Source: Trichomonas vaginalis G3
Taxonomy: Eukaryota > Parabasalia > Trichomonadida > Trichomonadidae
Length of the DNA stretch: 64,000 bases
Direction: 5' to 3'
Assembly (NCBI RefSeq): GCF_026262505.1
Contig: NC_067204.1
Location: 9,767,797-9,831,796, forward strand
A program made the translations under genes and the position numbers. The notes under the pieces were generated by a model. It was not told the origin of the DNA, made no database searches, and worked only from the letters and a program-made list of their open reading frames with translations. This document shows, one piece after another, positions 9,558-19,395 of this stretch; position 1 is the first letter of the stretch, and each line of letters starts with the position of its first letter.

Positions 9558-11615
9558 TTATTTTTGGAAGAAACCCCAAACTTCAACAACATCAGCCTTG
9601 AATTTTTCCGCACCTGCCAAGTATGTCTTAGCCTCTTTCGAACCCTCAGGGAATCCAGCCGTGTAAGAGTTCTCTATTTCTGACGAACAAGTAACGAAAT
9701 CATTCGAAAGGAAAATGTCTTTTCCTCCGAAAGAAATGTAGTCGTAGTCAGCTTTGAGGTAACAAGCATCTTCACTTCTAGCTCTGAATGGCAAGAAAGC
9801 GTCATGTGTTAGTGAGAAAACAAAAGTAGAAGTTCCGTCACCAAATGGTTTTCCTTCTTTGTTCCATTTCGATGCAGCGAAACCTCCGAAAACATGAGCA
9901 CCATTTTTAATAAGAACAATTGTTACTCCGATGTTATCTATTCTCTGGTGCATTCTAGAAATAGACTTTCCATCTCTCTCAGTTGAGAACAGGATGTGTG
10001 GCTCAGGAGTTGTCTTGAAAGGAAGGCACAAATAGAGATTCCTTGCTTCTTCATCATTTGTCAAAATTGACGAACTATTAAATGGTTTAAATGGCAATTC
10101 CCAACCAACTTTTTTAGCTCTTCTTGCAGCCATTGTTGACAATCTTGCTCTGTGAGCGTGTCTCGCTGAAGAAGGAACAGTTTCTGTGTATGAAGGAGCT
10201 GTTTCCGTGGCTGATTGTGTCTCTGTATATGTTTCTGTTGTTGAATTAACAGTTTGACGGACATTTTTCTCTTCGAAATCCAAATCTCTCTTTTTAATTC
10301 CTTCAGGGAGTTCAGTTAATTGTCTTGGCTTGATGTCCAATGATCCAACAACAGCGAGATCACCTTGAACCCATAAATCAGATGGCAAATCATCATCATT
10401 TTTGAGTTCTGTTCTTGTGATTGTTTGATGTTGTTGAAGTGCTTGAATAAACGTAGCTGGATTGGACAAGTCTCTGTGTGTCTCTATGAATGCAGCGTTC
10501 TCTTCTAATTCATCGAGTTTGCGCTGTAATTCAACTTGGTTACTTCTGATTCTCAAAGCTTTTTCTCCGGCTTTTTGCTTCAAATTTTCAATGGCTTCTC
10601 GAGCGAGTTTCATAATTGTCTGCTCAAGGTTTTTAGTGTTCTCGGCAACGTCTTTGAGGCGCTGGTCTGCATCAGCAAGCTTTCTTTTGATCAATCTACG
10701 ACGACGGTTGTAATCTCTATCGTTTTCATTTGAATACAAAAGTGCTTGGTGGTAAGCGTCTTTTATAGGGACTAATTCGTGTTTTGCGGCTGCTCCTTGG
10801 GAATGGTTGCCTGCAAGCTTGCATTGGAAGCAAACAGGGAGTCCGCATTCAAGACAAATGTGTTCGACGCGATTCTTCGGATGGAATGGACAACATTCCA
10901 TTGATGTAATGGCATCTGAGTATGGTATGCGTTCGTGTGATTGTAGAACAGGATTGTGGCCATGAGCGTCTTCATCGCATTGATTACATAACTTTACTTT
11001 GCAGTTAGCACAGTAAACATCGGCTTCACGCTTGTGGCAGAGATCACAAAGTGAACTTGTCTCTGCAACTTTCTCTAAATCTTTTCCTCCAGTGATTTTG
11101 ATTACATGAAGTGTTCTAATTTGATTTGGATTGAAAATATAGTATTCGTGTTGCTTTGGATTCGTGCATATTGATTGGAAGCCATCTAAAATTGCGTCAC
11201 CTGTCGGTATTGATGTATCGAATGAATAATCTTGTAATTCTGCTGCAACGTGCTGCCAATTTTGTGGCATTCCGAGTGCAACAAGACAATGAATAAGAGT
11301 TATTTCTTCTGCTGCTCTGTCTGGAAGTAAAATGCGGTCAACATTGAGTTTAAATCCTTTTCTTGGATTAACTCTAACACCACGCGTAACAATATCTGAT
11401 AAAGGTTGCATTAATGAATCAAGGGGCATGAAAACATGAACAATATTCTTATCTTCCAAGCTTTCACAGAATTCTGCAAAAGAATTTGCTGCACTTACCG
11501 ATGCTGCATCTAAACATTCAATAATTTTAAGACGTGGCGCATCGAGCTGCTTCTGAATAAGGTATTTAACATACTGAAAATCTTGAGAATAAATATCAAG
11601 AGGTGGTAAGCTCAT
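9558..11615 (-). CDS. B-box zinc finger / coiled-coil / TLDc domain protein
   Basis: 685 residues from the ATG at 11615. A GTG-type extension of 20 residues upstream is rich in Lys and Phe and unlikely to be used. About 185 N-terminal residues of unknown fold are followed by two B-box-type zinc fingers: CDLCHKREADVYCANC...CNQCDEDAH, then CCPFHPKNRVEHICLECG...CFQCKLAGNH. A coiled coil follows (about 300-390, RRRRLIKRKLADADQRLKD onward), then a Thr/Ser-rich linker, and a TLDc domain in the last ~165 residues (ILFSTERDGKSISRMH, VTIVLIKNGAHVFGGFAASKW). TLDc proteins are linked to oxidative-stress responses and V-ATPase regulation, and the TRIM-like front suggests protein assembly, but no RING finger is visible. 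B-box plus TLDc is a combination seen in protists. Confidence 0.85.
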   Translation of the reverse strand: MSLPPLDIYSQDFQYVKYLIQKQLDAPRLKIIECLDAASVSAANSFAEFCESLEDKNIVHVFMPLDSLMQPLSDIVTRGVRVNPRKGFKLNVDRILLPDRAAEEITLIHCLVALGMPQNWQHVAAELQDYSFDTSIPTGDAILDGFQSICTNPKQHEYYIFNPNQIRTLHVIKITGGKDLEKVAETSSLCDLCHKREADVYCANCKVKLCNQCDEDAHGHNPVLQSHERIPYSDAITSMECCPFHPKNRVEHICLECGLPVCFQCKLAGNHSQGAAAKHELVPIKDAYHQALLYSNENDRDYNRRRRLIKRKLADADQRLKDVAENTKNLEQTIMKLAREAIENLKQKAGEKALRIRSNQVELQRKLDELEENAAFIETHRDLSNPATFIQALQQHQTITRTELKNDDDLPSDLWVQGDLAVVGSLDIKPRQLTELPEGIKKRDLDFEEKNVRQTVNSTTETYTETQSATETAPSYTETVPSSARHAHRARLSTMAARRAKKVGWELPFKPFNSSSILTNDEEARNLYLCLPFKTTPEPHILFSTERDGKSISRMHQRIDNIGVTIVLIKNGAHVFGGFAASKWNKEGKPFGDGTSTFVFSLTHDAFLPFRARSEDACYLKADYDYISFGGKDIFLSNDFVTCSSEIENSYTAGFPEGSKEAKTYLAGAEKFKADVVEVWGFFQK

Positions 11616-12039
11616 TTTTTTTCTCTTTTTAACGCATGACGTTACATAACCGATAAAAAGAAAAAGAAAAATCAAATCAAGAAAAAATATTCATAACATT
11701 ACATTTAAAAAATGAATATTTTGTTCGAAATTTCTTTACATTTTAATTTTCATCTCTGAAGCAAGGTATTGAATCAGTATTTAGGGTTGGAAATTGCACC
11801 AATTAATCGGTAATAATCAGCTTAATATTATATTTAATAATGAGTTAAAAATTCCTTTATATTTGATAAATATTTTTCACGAACTAAAAATTTAGACTTC
11901 TTTATGAGTTAATTCAATTTTCATTCAATTTTTTGTATGTTTCTATTAGCACCATAATTATTTTCCAAAAGAAAGTTGGAAAATTTATTAAACTAATATT
12001 GGGTCTTTAAACCAATATTTTAGGGGCCAATTAAAAAAA
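11616..12039. other. Gene-free spacer with a small hairpin
   Basis: Divergent promoter region, AT-rich. An inverted repeat AATATTGG / CCAATATT (about 11996-12017) lies just upstream of the ATG at 12040. No other feature seen. Confidence 0.4.
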
Positions 12040-12405
12040 ATGTGTGATTACGAGGGCTTCAAGGCTATAATTAAAGGCTTCGATCGAGATCGTCTTGAGC
12101 GTGATAATGGCTCAAAGTTCAAATTATATGAATTTGGTGAATTTTTCGACATTGCTCCCAATTTAGATGATTTAACAAAAAAAGTTAAACTTGTGGTGGA
12201 TAATAAGTCTATCAATCTATCCGATGACAATAAACGATTAAAAGATTTCATTAAGTCCAAATTTAAAGTGGAAATTAACTTTTCGCCTGAAAATCAATTT
12301 TATTCAGGAACAAGGAGGTATATTTATGATTTGATTTCACATGTTGCGGATGAAGAACAACTTAAGGAGAAACTTCGACCATTTAGTCATATCATAAAAT
12401 TTTAA
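12040..12405 (+). CDS. Hypothetical protein, 121 aa
   Basis: A small acidic/basic mixed protein without signal peptide or membrane segment. It has charged blocks such as DRDRLERDNGSKFKLYEFG and LSDDNKRLKDFIKSKFK. The ATG follows an A-run. The size and predicted helix/strand mix suggest a small globular domain; I do not recognise it. Confidence 0.55.
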   Translation: MCDYEGFKAIIKGFDRDRLERDNGSKFKLYEFGEFFDIAPNLDDLTKKVKLVVDNKSINLSDDNKRLKDFIKSKFKVEINFSPENQFYSGTRRYIYDLISHVADEEQLKEKLRPFSHIIKF

Positions 12406-13210
12406 ATTCAAGCAACTCATAGTACTACAGTTTCTCATTAACTAACTTAGTTGAACAAAATGCCGTACACTAATCATTACAAGTAAGTTTTGCTTTCAGT
12501 AAAGATATATCATAAAAAAATTGTTTTTATTCAATAAACCTATATTATTTTTTTAAATTCAATTTGTTTTTATATGAAATTGAGTAATTATGAAGAAAAT
12601 ATTTAAGAATTACAAGATATCTAAATCGATTCAACTGTTTGTAATATTCAGAAGTGCTGAAAGTCTGTATTTAAATGAAACTTAGCAGCAGTAGTAATAA
12701 TTTGGAATGTTTTTCATCATAAGTCTGAATTATTTAACATTAGATTGCGTGATAAGCTAAAACCCACATTTTACTCATTATTTACTTAATATATTCTAGA
12801 ACATAGCAGAATCTCACTAACATGAATTGGATTACAACAAAATTGATGAAATCTTTGATAAAATACTCAAAAACAATTCATCATTTGATTCGAAACAGCA
12901 AATTTTCATGAAATTGTTTGATATGAAATCTGCAAAATGGATTTTGACAATTTATAAAAAACAAATAATTAACTTGGAAAAGTTTGAAAGTTTCATTTGA
13001 TGTTGCAAAGCAACTATCACAGGATCCTTCAGTCTCATAAAGAAATGGAAGAAAATAATCTATAACTGAAAGATTTATGAAAATAAACAAGATATTAAAA
13101 AAGAATAGTATTAAATTAGCAAGAATCTAAAAGTCATGCATCCCTATCAAAATCATCATTAATAGATATATTATTATGAACTTTGGCAAACCTAATATTA
13201 GAATTCTATT
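12406..13210. other. Gene-free region with a possible gene fragment
   Basis: Mostly AT-rich. At 12821-13000 on the plus strand a 59-codon frame without ATG reads like protein (DYNKIDEIFDKILKNNSSFD, KLFDMKSAKWILTIYK). Coding-like sequence then seems to go on in another frame (MLQSNYHRILQSHKEMEENN) to about 13072. It may be a worn gene fragment of unknown family; low certainty. Confidence 0.3.
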
Positions 13211-13666
13211 TTAATTTGTAGGAATGACTTCGCCAGTATGAGGAGGATCCTTTTTAATAGATACTCGACTGTATTTGATAGGAATTGTATTGAAAGCTGG
13301 CTTTAAATTCGGTGTTGGCATTAATTTGTGATCTTGGACTAAAAATTCTATAAAAGAGGACGAAACACCCCATAGAATAAATAGCCTTTTGCCTGAAGAA
13401 ACTTCAATTGATGATGGAAATTCGGGAATAATTCGAAATTGGCATTCAGTAATATCCCATATTTCAGTTACACCATTTTCTTGTTTTATTAAATAATGGT
13501 TTGGCTTGCGCGATGAATAATAAATTGTACAATCTGTAATTATGTTTTTTATTCCATCAAATGTTAAAGAATCCTGTATCCTGAACCATGTGTATTCAAT
13601 ATCCGGATCTGGTTGACCTTTAAAGCCAAACCAGCTCCAGAACTCGCCAAAATTACTTTCCTCCAT
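13211..13666 (-). CDS. Hypothetical protein, 151 aa
   Basis: Starts MEESNFGEFWSWFGFKG. It is rich in aromatic residues, with no signal peptide or membrane helix. It is divergently transcribed from the DHHC-like gene across only 35 bp. The AAAAAGTGACAAAA motif lies 4 bases upstream of its ATG. Pattern of alternating hydrophobics (WFRIQDSLTF, HYLIKQENGVTEIWDI, RLFILWGV) suggests beta structure. Family not recognised. Confidence 0.65.
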   Translation of the reverse strand: MEESNFGEFWSWFGFKGQPDPDIEYTWFRIQDSLTFDGIKNIITDCTIYYSSRKPNHYLIKQENGVTEIWDITECQFRIIPEFPSSIEVSSGKRLFILWGVSSSFIEFLVQDHKLMPTPNLKPAFNTIPIKYSRVSIKKDPPHTGEVIPTN

Positions 13667-13670
13667 TTGA

Positions 13671-13684
13671 TTTTGTCACTTTTT
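13671..13684 (-). promoter_or_regulatory. Candidate initiator motif AAAAAGTGACAAAA
   Basis: Lies in the 35-bp spacer between two divergent genes. The same core AAAGTGACA recurs just upstream of several other starts in this window (see findings). Inference only. Confidence 0.45.
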
Positions 13685-13701
13685 CTTCAAAATTTGGTAA
13701 A

Positions 13702-14631
13702 ATGAATGAAAATGGGGATACAGATCAACTATTAGTACATGAATCATATACAGAAAATCTTCAAAATGATGAAATAAATGATCCTATCGATCTTAAAAAC
13801 ATTCCTTTGACATCTTGGAAATTTGAAGGTTGTTGCTGTTTTGTTAAGACAATGAAAATAGAGAAAACAAACAAACATTACTGTGGGTATTGGGAAATAT
13901 CAGCTTGTATGCCTTCATCGGTAGTATTTTTAATATTATTTGCATATTCATCGTATTTATTTATTACTTTCCCAAGATTATCATTAATATCAAAAATAAT
14001 ATCATGCTTGCAAATAACTCTTATGATGATTTTGTTCTTTTGGTCATATTTTTCCGCAATGTTATCAGATCCTGGATATTTACCATATAATTGGGTAGAG
14101 ACAAGAAGAACAAAGTATTCGCCTGAGGAAATACTATCCGGAACAATAACTTCTTCAGATCAATACAGATTTGCAAAGCAAAATATTCCTCCTTCTTGTT
14201 CGCTATCAAAAACAACAGGAAGATTTATCATTAGAGCAGACCACATATGTGATTGGGTTACAAATTGGATCGGTAAACGCAATCACAAACAATTTATTTT
14301 GATGAATTTTTATGGAGCACTTTACGCAATATCATTATTTGTATGGAGATTCTTTATGAATTCTGTTCCTGACCAAGCACAAGATGCCATTCAAGTTTTT
14401 TTGATGATAATTTCTGCATCTGAAGAATTTATATTTACTTTTATTTTATCATGGTCAATGATTCTAAATTTGATCGACCTTTGCGAAAATAATACAACAA
14501 TCACAAAATACAAACAAATTGACACTCCAAAGTATTCTGTGATTGATTCTATGAGACAAATATGCGGAAATGGTCCTCTTATTTCATGGGTATGCCCAAC
14601 AAGCGCATTTGGCGATAATATTCAGCTATAA
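13702..14631 (+). CDS. DHHC-family palmitoyltransferase-like membrane protein (DHIC)
   Basis: 309 residues with four predicted membrane segments (about 68-90, 95-118, 200-222, 238-262). Between the second and third lies the DHHC-type core: the preceding DPGYLP motif, then a Cys-rich-domain remnant ending RADHICDWVTNWIGKRNHKQF, matching DHHCPW..NC.G..N...F. The catalytic Cys is kept, but the second His is Ile (DHIC). Most zinc-binding Cys/His residues of the usual domain are absent, and the following NC is NW. A TTxE-like motif appears as NTTITK near residue 268. The family S-acylates proteins on Golgi and plasma membranes. Whether this form is active is unclear; DHYC and similar variants can work. 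Confidence 0.8.
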   Translation: MNENGDTDQLLVHESYTENLQNDEINDPIDLKNIPLTSWKFEGCCCFVKTMKIEKTNKHYCGYWEISACMPSSVVFLILFAYSSYLFITFPRLSLISKIISCLQITLMMILFFWSYFSAMLSDPGYLPYNWVETRRTKYSPEEILSGTITSSDQYRFAKQNIPPSCSLSKTTGRFIIRADHICDWVTNWIGKRNHKQFILMNFYGALYAISLFVWRFFMNSVPDQAQDAIQVFLMIISASEEFIFTFILSWSMILNLIDLCENNTTITKYKQIDTPKYSVIDSMRQICGNGPLISWVCPTSAFGDNIQL

Positions 14632-15048
14632 TTTAGAATTTATTTCTAATTTATGTCTTTTGAAGACAATTGTACTACTTGTTTTGTATAAATAGATAAT
14701 AGAGCAATATCATAATACTTTTAACTATCTATTTACAATTTTTTCTTATTATATTTATGAATTTGTTTTTTTCTTTTGTTTTATATTAAAATACTTTCTA
14801 TATCTATTCTAATTCAATGAAATATTCAGTTTATTTCAACTTAATAGCATTGGTAAATCTACATTAAAGGAATTTAAAACATTATGCTATAAAAAAAAAG
14901 ATTTATATCACAATATCCGTGAGGAAAGCTCAGCTTTCGAGATATAAAAGATTTATTATATAAACAGCCCTCTGATATTTAGAAATAGTCGGAATATAAT
15001 TGCTTGGTTTAGTTTGCACAATAAAAGTGACAATTTTTTTTTATATTT
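14632..15048. other. Gene-free spacer
   Basis: AT-rich. It holds a short perfect hairpin (GAAAGCT-C-AGCTTTC, about 14934-14948) and, at 15023-15035, the AAAAGTGACAATT motif upstream of the next ATG. Nothing else seen. Confidence 0.4.
15023..15035 (+). promoter_or_regulatory. Candidate initiator motif AAAAGTGACAATT
   Basis: Ends 13 bases before the ATG of the TM9SF gene; same core as the motifs at 13671, 21784, 29728 and 32999. Confidence 0.45.
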
Positions 15049-16731
15049 ATGCTTTTTCAACTTTTTTTTCAGATTGCTTTCTCACTTCAAGGTAAATATC
15101 GAAATGGAGACATAGTTGTTGCTTATTTCGGTAACATTGGCTTCCCAGAGAAGCCAGCAGAAGCGGAAAGATTAAAACGGATCACAGCGTTCAGAGATTT
15201 AAATATAAACAACAAAATCCGATATTGGTCAACCACTGGTGATAAATTACTTGGAATTCATTTGAAAGACATTGGAATTCATCTGAGAGTTAACCAACCA
15301 CAACAAAACGTAACAATATTTAAAAAGATATTATCGCCATTCGATGTAACATCGTTCAAATTAGCCGTTAGCTCATATTATAACTACGAAATTTTTTTGG
15401 ATGATATTTTAAAATATTACGAAATTGGGAGAATGACACCAGGAGGACCTGAATTAGCAACGAGAATGGAATTCACAGTATTCCTACATGATAATTGTAT
15501 CGTAGATTTCAAAGTAGAAATGTGCGAGTATCAAAGAATCGTAACGAAGATGGATTTAGACTTCCAGTACTCAGTGAGATACGAATCGATAGAAAAGTTC
15601 AATAAAACAGAGACAAAACCAAGGCAAAAGTACTTTGAAAATGAAAAATCAGTTTGCCTTAATATTGTATTAACAATTCTATTCATACTATATGTAAAGT
15701 CGCTTTACAATCAAATGATGTCTGATTTCGAACATTCAACTCAGTTAGATTTACAAGATTTGACTTTTTCAGCTGATAGAGGATGGAAGATCCTTCATGG
15801 AGATGTATTTCGGTCACCAAAGTACAGCTCATTACTATTTATGCTTGCTTCTCATGGTTTGTCGTTAGTTATTTCAGTAATTGGCACATTTGGCTATTGT
15901 ATGGCCAAAGGAATACCTAGAAAGAGTGGAACACGTATACAATTATTTTTATTCTCATATATTGCTGGAAATGTCCTCTGCGGATGGTTTGCAGCTGCAA
16001 TTTCTTTCTTATTTTCACAAAAGAAATGGTTGCGATTAGTTTTCGGAGCAAACATAATTCCCAATATAATATACGTAGGAATTATATGGTCTGTAAAGAT
16101 ATTTGCTGATGAAAGTTCTCCATTTGCACTATCTGTACCAAATATTATTGGATTGACCATATTTTACCTACTACCTTCATTCGGAGCTTGTATATTCGGC
16201 AGTATTATTGCATTAAAAGAGAGATTTGCCGATATTACTGCAAAAGAAATCGCTGTTGTGCCAAGAATCATTCCAAAACAGCCATGGTACACAACATCGT
16301 TTTTCTTATGCTTTGTATCAGCAATTATCATCGGAATAATGATGATTCCAAATCAATTTATTCTATATCAGTATCTCTGGAAGGGAAAAACCGCCGTCAC
16401 TTTTTCTGATTTAACATCATGTGTTTTTTGCATTTTTATCGTCAGCGGGTGCTTGTCAATATACAATACCTTCCTCAGATTGCATAACGAGTCATATAAT
16501 TGGCAATGGATCTCGTTTTTGGCTCCTTTCTCCTCATTTTTCATTATAATACTTTATTCGGTTTTCTATTTCTACTTTAAGATCGAAAACATGAGGCATG
16601 ATGGATGCGTTGTCTACTTTGCGTTTACTGCTTTCTTTTCTTTAGTTTGCGGATTGAGTTGTGGCGGAATTGGAGTTTTGACATCGACAATCTTCATAAG
16701 AAGTGTATTCTCCAATAGCAAGCTCGATTAA
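15049..16731 (+). CDS. Transmembrane 9 superfamily protein (nonaspanin / EMP70)
   Basis: 560 residues, typical for the family. A signal peptide (about 1-14) is followed by a lumenal region with YRNGDIVVAYFGNIGFP (family Y..GD.V.....N). Nine membrane spans follow from about residue 200. Diagnostic signatures are present: GWKILHGDVFRSPKYSSLL, GTRIQLFLFSYIAGNVLCGW, and the PRIIPKQPWY motif. The C-terminus (SVFSNSKLD) resembles the usual KxD-like Golgi-retention tail. Nonaspanins act in endosome/Golgi sorting of membrane proteins and cell adhesion. Full length and intact, with the start-site motif just upstream. Confidence 0.93.
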   Translation: MLFQLFFQIAFSLQGKYRNGDIVVAYFGNIGFPEKPAEAERLKRITAFRDLNINNKIRYWSTTGDKLLGIHLKDIGIHLRVNQPQQNVTIFKKILSPFDVTSFKLAVSSYYNYEIFLDDILKYYEIGRMTPGGPELATRMEFTVFLHDNCIVDFKVEMCEYQRIVTKMDLDFQYSVRYESIEKFNKTETKPRQKYFENEKSVCLNIVLTILFILYVKSLYNQMMSDFEHSTQLDLQDLTFSADRGWKILHGDVFRSPKYSSLLFMLASHGLSLVISVIGTFGYCMAKGIPRKSGTRIQLFLFSYIAGNVLCGWFAAAISFLFSQKKWLRLVFGANIIPNIIYVGIIWSVKIFADESSPFALSVPNIIGLTIFYLLPSFGACIFGSIIALKERFADITAKEIAVVPRIIPKQPWYTTSFFLCFVSAIIIGIMMIPNQFILYQYLWKGKTAVTFSDLTSCVFCIFIVSGCLSIYNTFLRLHNESYNWQWISFLAPFSSFFIIILYSVFYFYFKIENMRHDGCVVYFAFTAFFSLVCGLSCGGIGVLTSTIFIRSVFSNSKLD

Positions 16732-17268
16732 CTTTCATTTTTTGTTATTAAATATATTTTTTTATCGGATTTTAAATAATTTTTTTTTCTTATTCGAAAA
16801 TCGGTACTATATTCAACATTATCATCAATACCATATGCTCACAATCCTAATTATTTGAAAATAAAAACTGTTATTTTTCAAATTTAATTAATTTCATTTT
16901 ACAGCACTTAATTATATGTCAATTACTAGGTATGACCAGAGACGTCATTTACTCACATATATAACTTCTTGCCATCTTTATTTTTTTGAGAAATTAAAGT
17001 TGAAAGGTTATAATTAATCTATGGTTCGATCGAATCCACTCTACCCAGCATCTATATTAGTCAAATCCGATTTTAAACTGAAACATGTCAAAATGACATC
17101 ATCGATCAAAAAATAATCCCAACCTCAAAATAACGGATTTTCATATTTGAAAAGTCAAAATAAATCACTTGATTTCGATTCCATCTCCCGATTAATTTTT
17201 TTGTGGTTTATATATTGAGAATAAATCTTGTGGCACTTTTTTTGAAAGCTCTTGTTGTGATTCAGCCC
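16732..17268. other. Gene-free spacer
   Basis: AT-rich; contains the short palindrome TTCGATCGAA near 17025. I see no RNA gene; a tRNA T-arm-like match there lacks pairing. Confidence 0.4.
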
Positions 17269-18084
17269 ATGAACAGTGGGCAATCACAAGAAAAGCCACC
17301 TGATGATATGCCAACAGATACTGGAAGCCCATTAAAGTTTGGTTTAATGTCAGCTCCACCGCTTCCATCAGGAACAGACACTGCTGAACTTCGTACAGCT
17401 AAAGAAATGATTTTGCATCAAATTATGCCGAACAGACTTCCTCCGATAGGCGAGTCTCCTGCTTACATGAGTCATATTTGCCCAGATAAGCCCTCAGACA
17501 CAGTAAGAAATCCATTAAGGAAAATCTCTCAATTTGACTTATCTCCGAACTTTTCAGATTCTTCAGATACTTCTTCAGATGTTTCCATTTCAGTTTCATC
17601 CTCAAACTCTCAGACAACTCAACATCAATCAATATCTAAGACAAGTCATCATTCAACAGTCGGACAATCTGTTTCAGAGCACCAATCCTATTCAGAATAC
17701 TCAAACCCCACCGAAAAATCTCACCATTCCTATTCAGAATCTCATCATCCAACAATTTCACATTCTAATGCTCCCACACAAGATATATCCCGAACGAGCA
17801 CTAGAAGGACCTCAATATATAATTCGGGCTCGGAAGAAAGCACTTATTACCAATCTACGTCCGAATATGAATACGAATCATCTTCTACAGATAAAAGAAA
17901 GATGCGGAGGATAAGTAACACCCAAACAGAGTATACATCATTATCAGAAACAGGAACTCATACAGAATCCAATTCTGTGTCTGTGAACAGCAATCCTTCA
18001 ACATTTAGTAAAAAATCAAGAAGCTTACCCCAAGCAGCGACCCCGAATCCACCTCAGAAATCTCGTTGCTGCTATATTGCGTAA
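17269..18084 (+). CDS. Ser/Thr-rich low-complexity protein with C-terminal CaaX box
   Basis: 271 residues from ATG 17269 (MNSGQSQEKPPDDM). An upstream GTG frame adds a hydrophobic stretch but lacks ATG. The N-terminal ~90 residues are Pro-rich, and the middle (about 95-240) is a Ser/His/Thr/Tyr-rich disordered region (SSDTSSDVSISVSSSNSQ). The tail ends KSRCCYIA, a CaaX box (CYIA, which predicts farnesylation) with an adjacent Cys that could be palmitoylated and nearby basic residues. This points to a peripheral membrane protein on the cytoplasmic face. No catalytic domain; family unknown. Confidence 0.7.
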   Translation: MNSGQSQEKPPDDMPTDTGSPLKFGLMSAPPLPSGTDTAELRTAKEMILHQIMPNRLPPIGESPAYMSHICPDKPSDTVRNPLRKISQFDLSPNFSDSSDTSSDVSISVSSSNSQTTQHQSISKTSHHSTVGQSVSEHQSYSEYSNPTEKSHHSYSESHHPTISHSNAPTQDISRTSTRRTSIYNSGSEESTYYQSTSEYEYESSSTDKRKMRRISNTQTEYTSLSETGTHTESNSVSVNSNPSTFSKKSRSLPQAATPNPPQKSRCCYIA

Positions 18085-18337
18085 TTTTATTTTATTATTT
18101 TTGTTTTTTATGTTATTTATATAAAATGTTATTTGTAGTTAATATATCCATCGAATTTGACTTAAATTTGCAATCAGAACAAGCATTTTTATTAGATTTT
18201 TGAATTTTTTAAATTTTCTTTGAAAATACTAATTAAAAGCAACTCATTTGAACTCCCATATCACAGTAGTATGTATAGTAAAAGAAATTAACAATTTATT
18301 TACAAATAAAAATAATATCAATTTCGGTAATTGGTTC
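18085..18337. other. Spacer ending in the left target-site copy
   Basis: AT-rich 3' flank. The last nine bases AATTGGTTC (18329-18337) are the left target-site duplication of the element that follows. On the minus strand the bases beyond it encode YRN-stop, the original end of the gene at 19426-19965. Confidence 0.7.
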
Positions 18338-18369
18338 GAGAAAGGGACAAACTATCCAGTGTCACTTTT
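18338..18369 (+). repeat. MULE left terminal inverted repeat
   Basis: 32 bp, reverse complement of 19396-19427 except three bases. The inner end carries TGTCACTTTT, the reverse complement of the start-site motif AAAAGTGACA. Confidence 0.8.
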
Positions 18370-18515
18370 CAAAGGAATAAAAAAAATAATAAAGATGAAA
18401 TAATAACATGAAATCTTATATAAATATAATTTTATCTAAATAGATAAATGAATTAAGCAGTTTACAGTTATATATATTTAATGAGAGACAATATCTAGTT
18501 CTATGGTAGAAATGA

Positions 18516-18999
18516 CTCTTAGACTCAAATAAGTAACACAGATAGAAAGTACTCAGTATAACAATTATATATGTACACTCAAAGTTAGTCGCTGCTAAAA
18601 TCTTAACCTTGCATTTCGGGAAAATCTGACAAATGGCTCTTAGACTCAAATAAGTAACACAGATAGAAAGTACTCAGTATAACAATTATATATGTACACT
18701 CAAAGTTAGTCGCTGCTAAAATCTTAACCTTGCATTTCGGGAAAATCTGACAAATGGCTCTTAGACTCAAATAAGTAACACAGATAGAAAGTACTCAGTA
18801 TAACAATTATATATGTACACTCAAAGTTAGTCGCTGCTAAAATCTTAACCTTGCATTTCGGGAAAATCTGACAAATGGCTCTTAGACTCAAATAAGTAAC
18901 ACAGATAGAAAGTACTCAGTATAACAATTATATATGTACACTCAAAGTTAGTCGCTGCTAAAATCTTAACCTTGCATTTCGGGAAAATCTGACAAATGG
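18516..18999. repeat. Four 121-bp tandem repeats inside the MULE
   Basis: CTCTTAGACTC recurs at 18516, 18637, 18758, 18879 and 19000, an exact 121-bp spacing. Four full, nearly identical units and the beginning of a fifth. Units show no conserved coding frame; minus-strand frames through them are accidental. Confidence 0.9.
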
Positions 19000-19395
19000 C
19001 TCTTAGACTTGTTTTGATAATTAATTCTTCAATTATATTATAATTTATAACAAATTTCCTCAAACTATCTGTATGTCATTCAATTCCCGGCCACTACATT
19101 CAATGATGGACCATTTCCTTCAAATTTTGAAATACCTTATTCAATTTGTTGTATGGAGCCCGTGATATTCAACACTATGGAGCTCCTCCAGTTTGGTATC
19201 CAAGAAGAGATAAAAGCTAGCATGGGCTACTCTCAAAAATGCTTGAAGCAATATATTCAAGTTTGCAACAAGGATCAATAGATTCAAATCTTGTTTATTG
19301 TACTTTAAAGGTACTTTTAAAAAAGAAACAATTAATGTAAAAGATTCAAATAATTTTTTATTATTATTTTATTAATTTTTTAAATAAGGTTAATA

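Noticed and set aside
10061-10975. Opposite-strand and shifted frames within the B-box/TLDc gene
   Set aside because: Shadows of the long minus-strand coding frame.
17015-17040. tRNA T-arm-like GGTTCGATCGAATCC
   Set aside because: The stem does not pair as a 5-bp T-arm with a 7-base loop, and no acceptor or anticodon arm can be drawn around it.
18516-18999. CRISPR-like appearance of a regular repeat array
   Set aside because: Units are contiguous 121-bp tandem copies without unique spacers, in a eukaryotic transposon. The same applies to the 113-bp array at 38130-38543.
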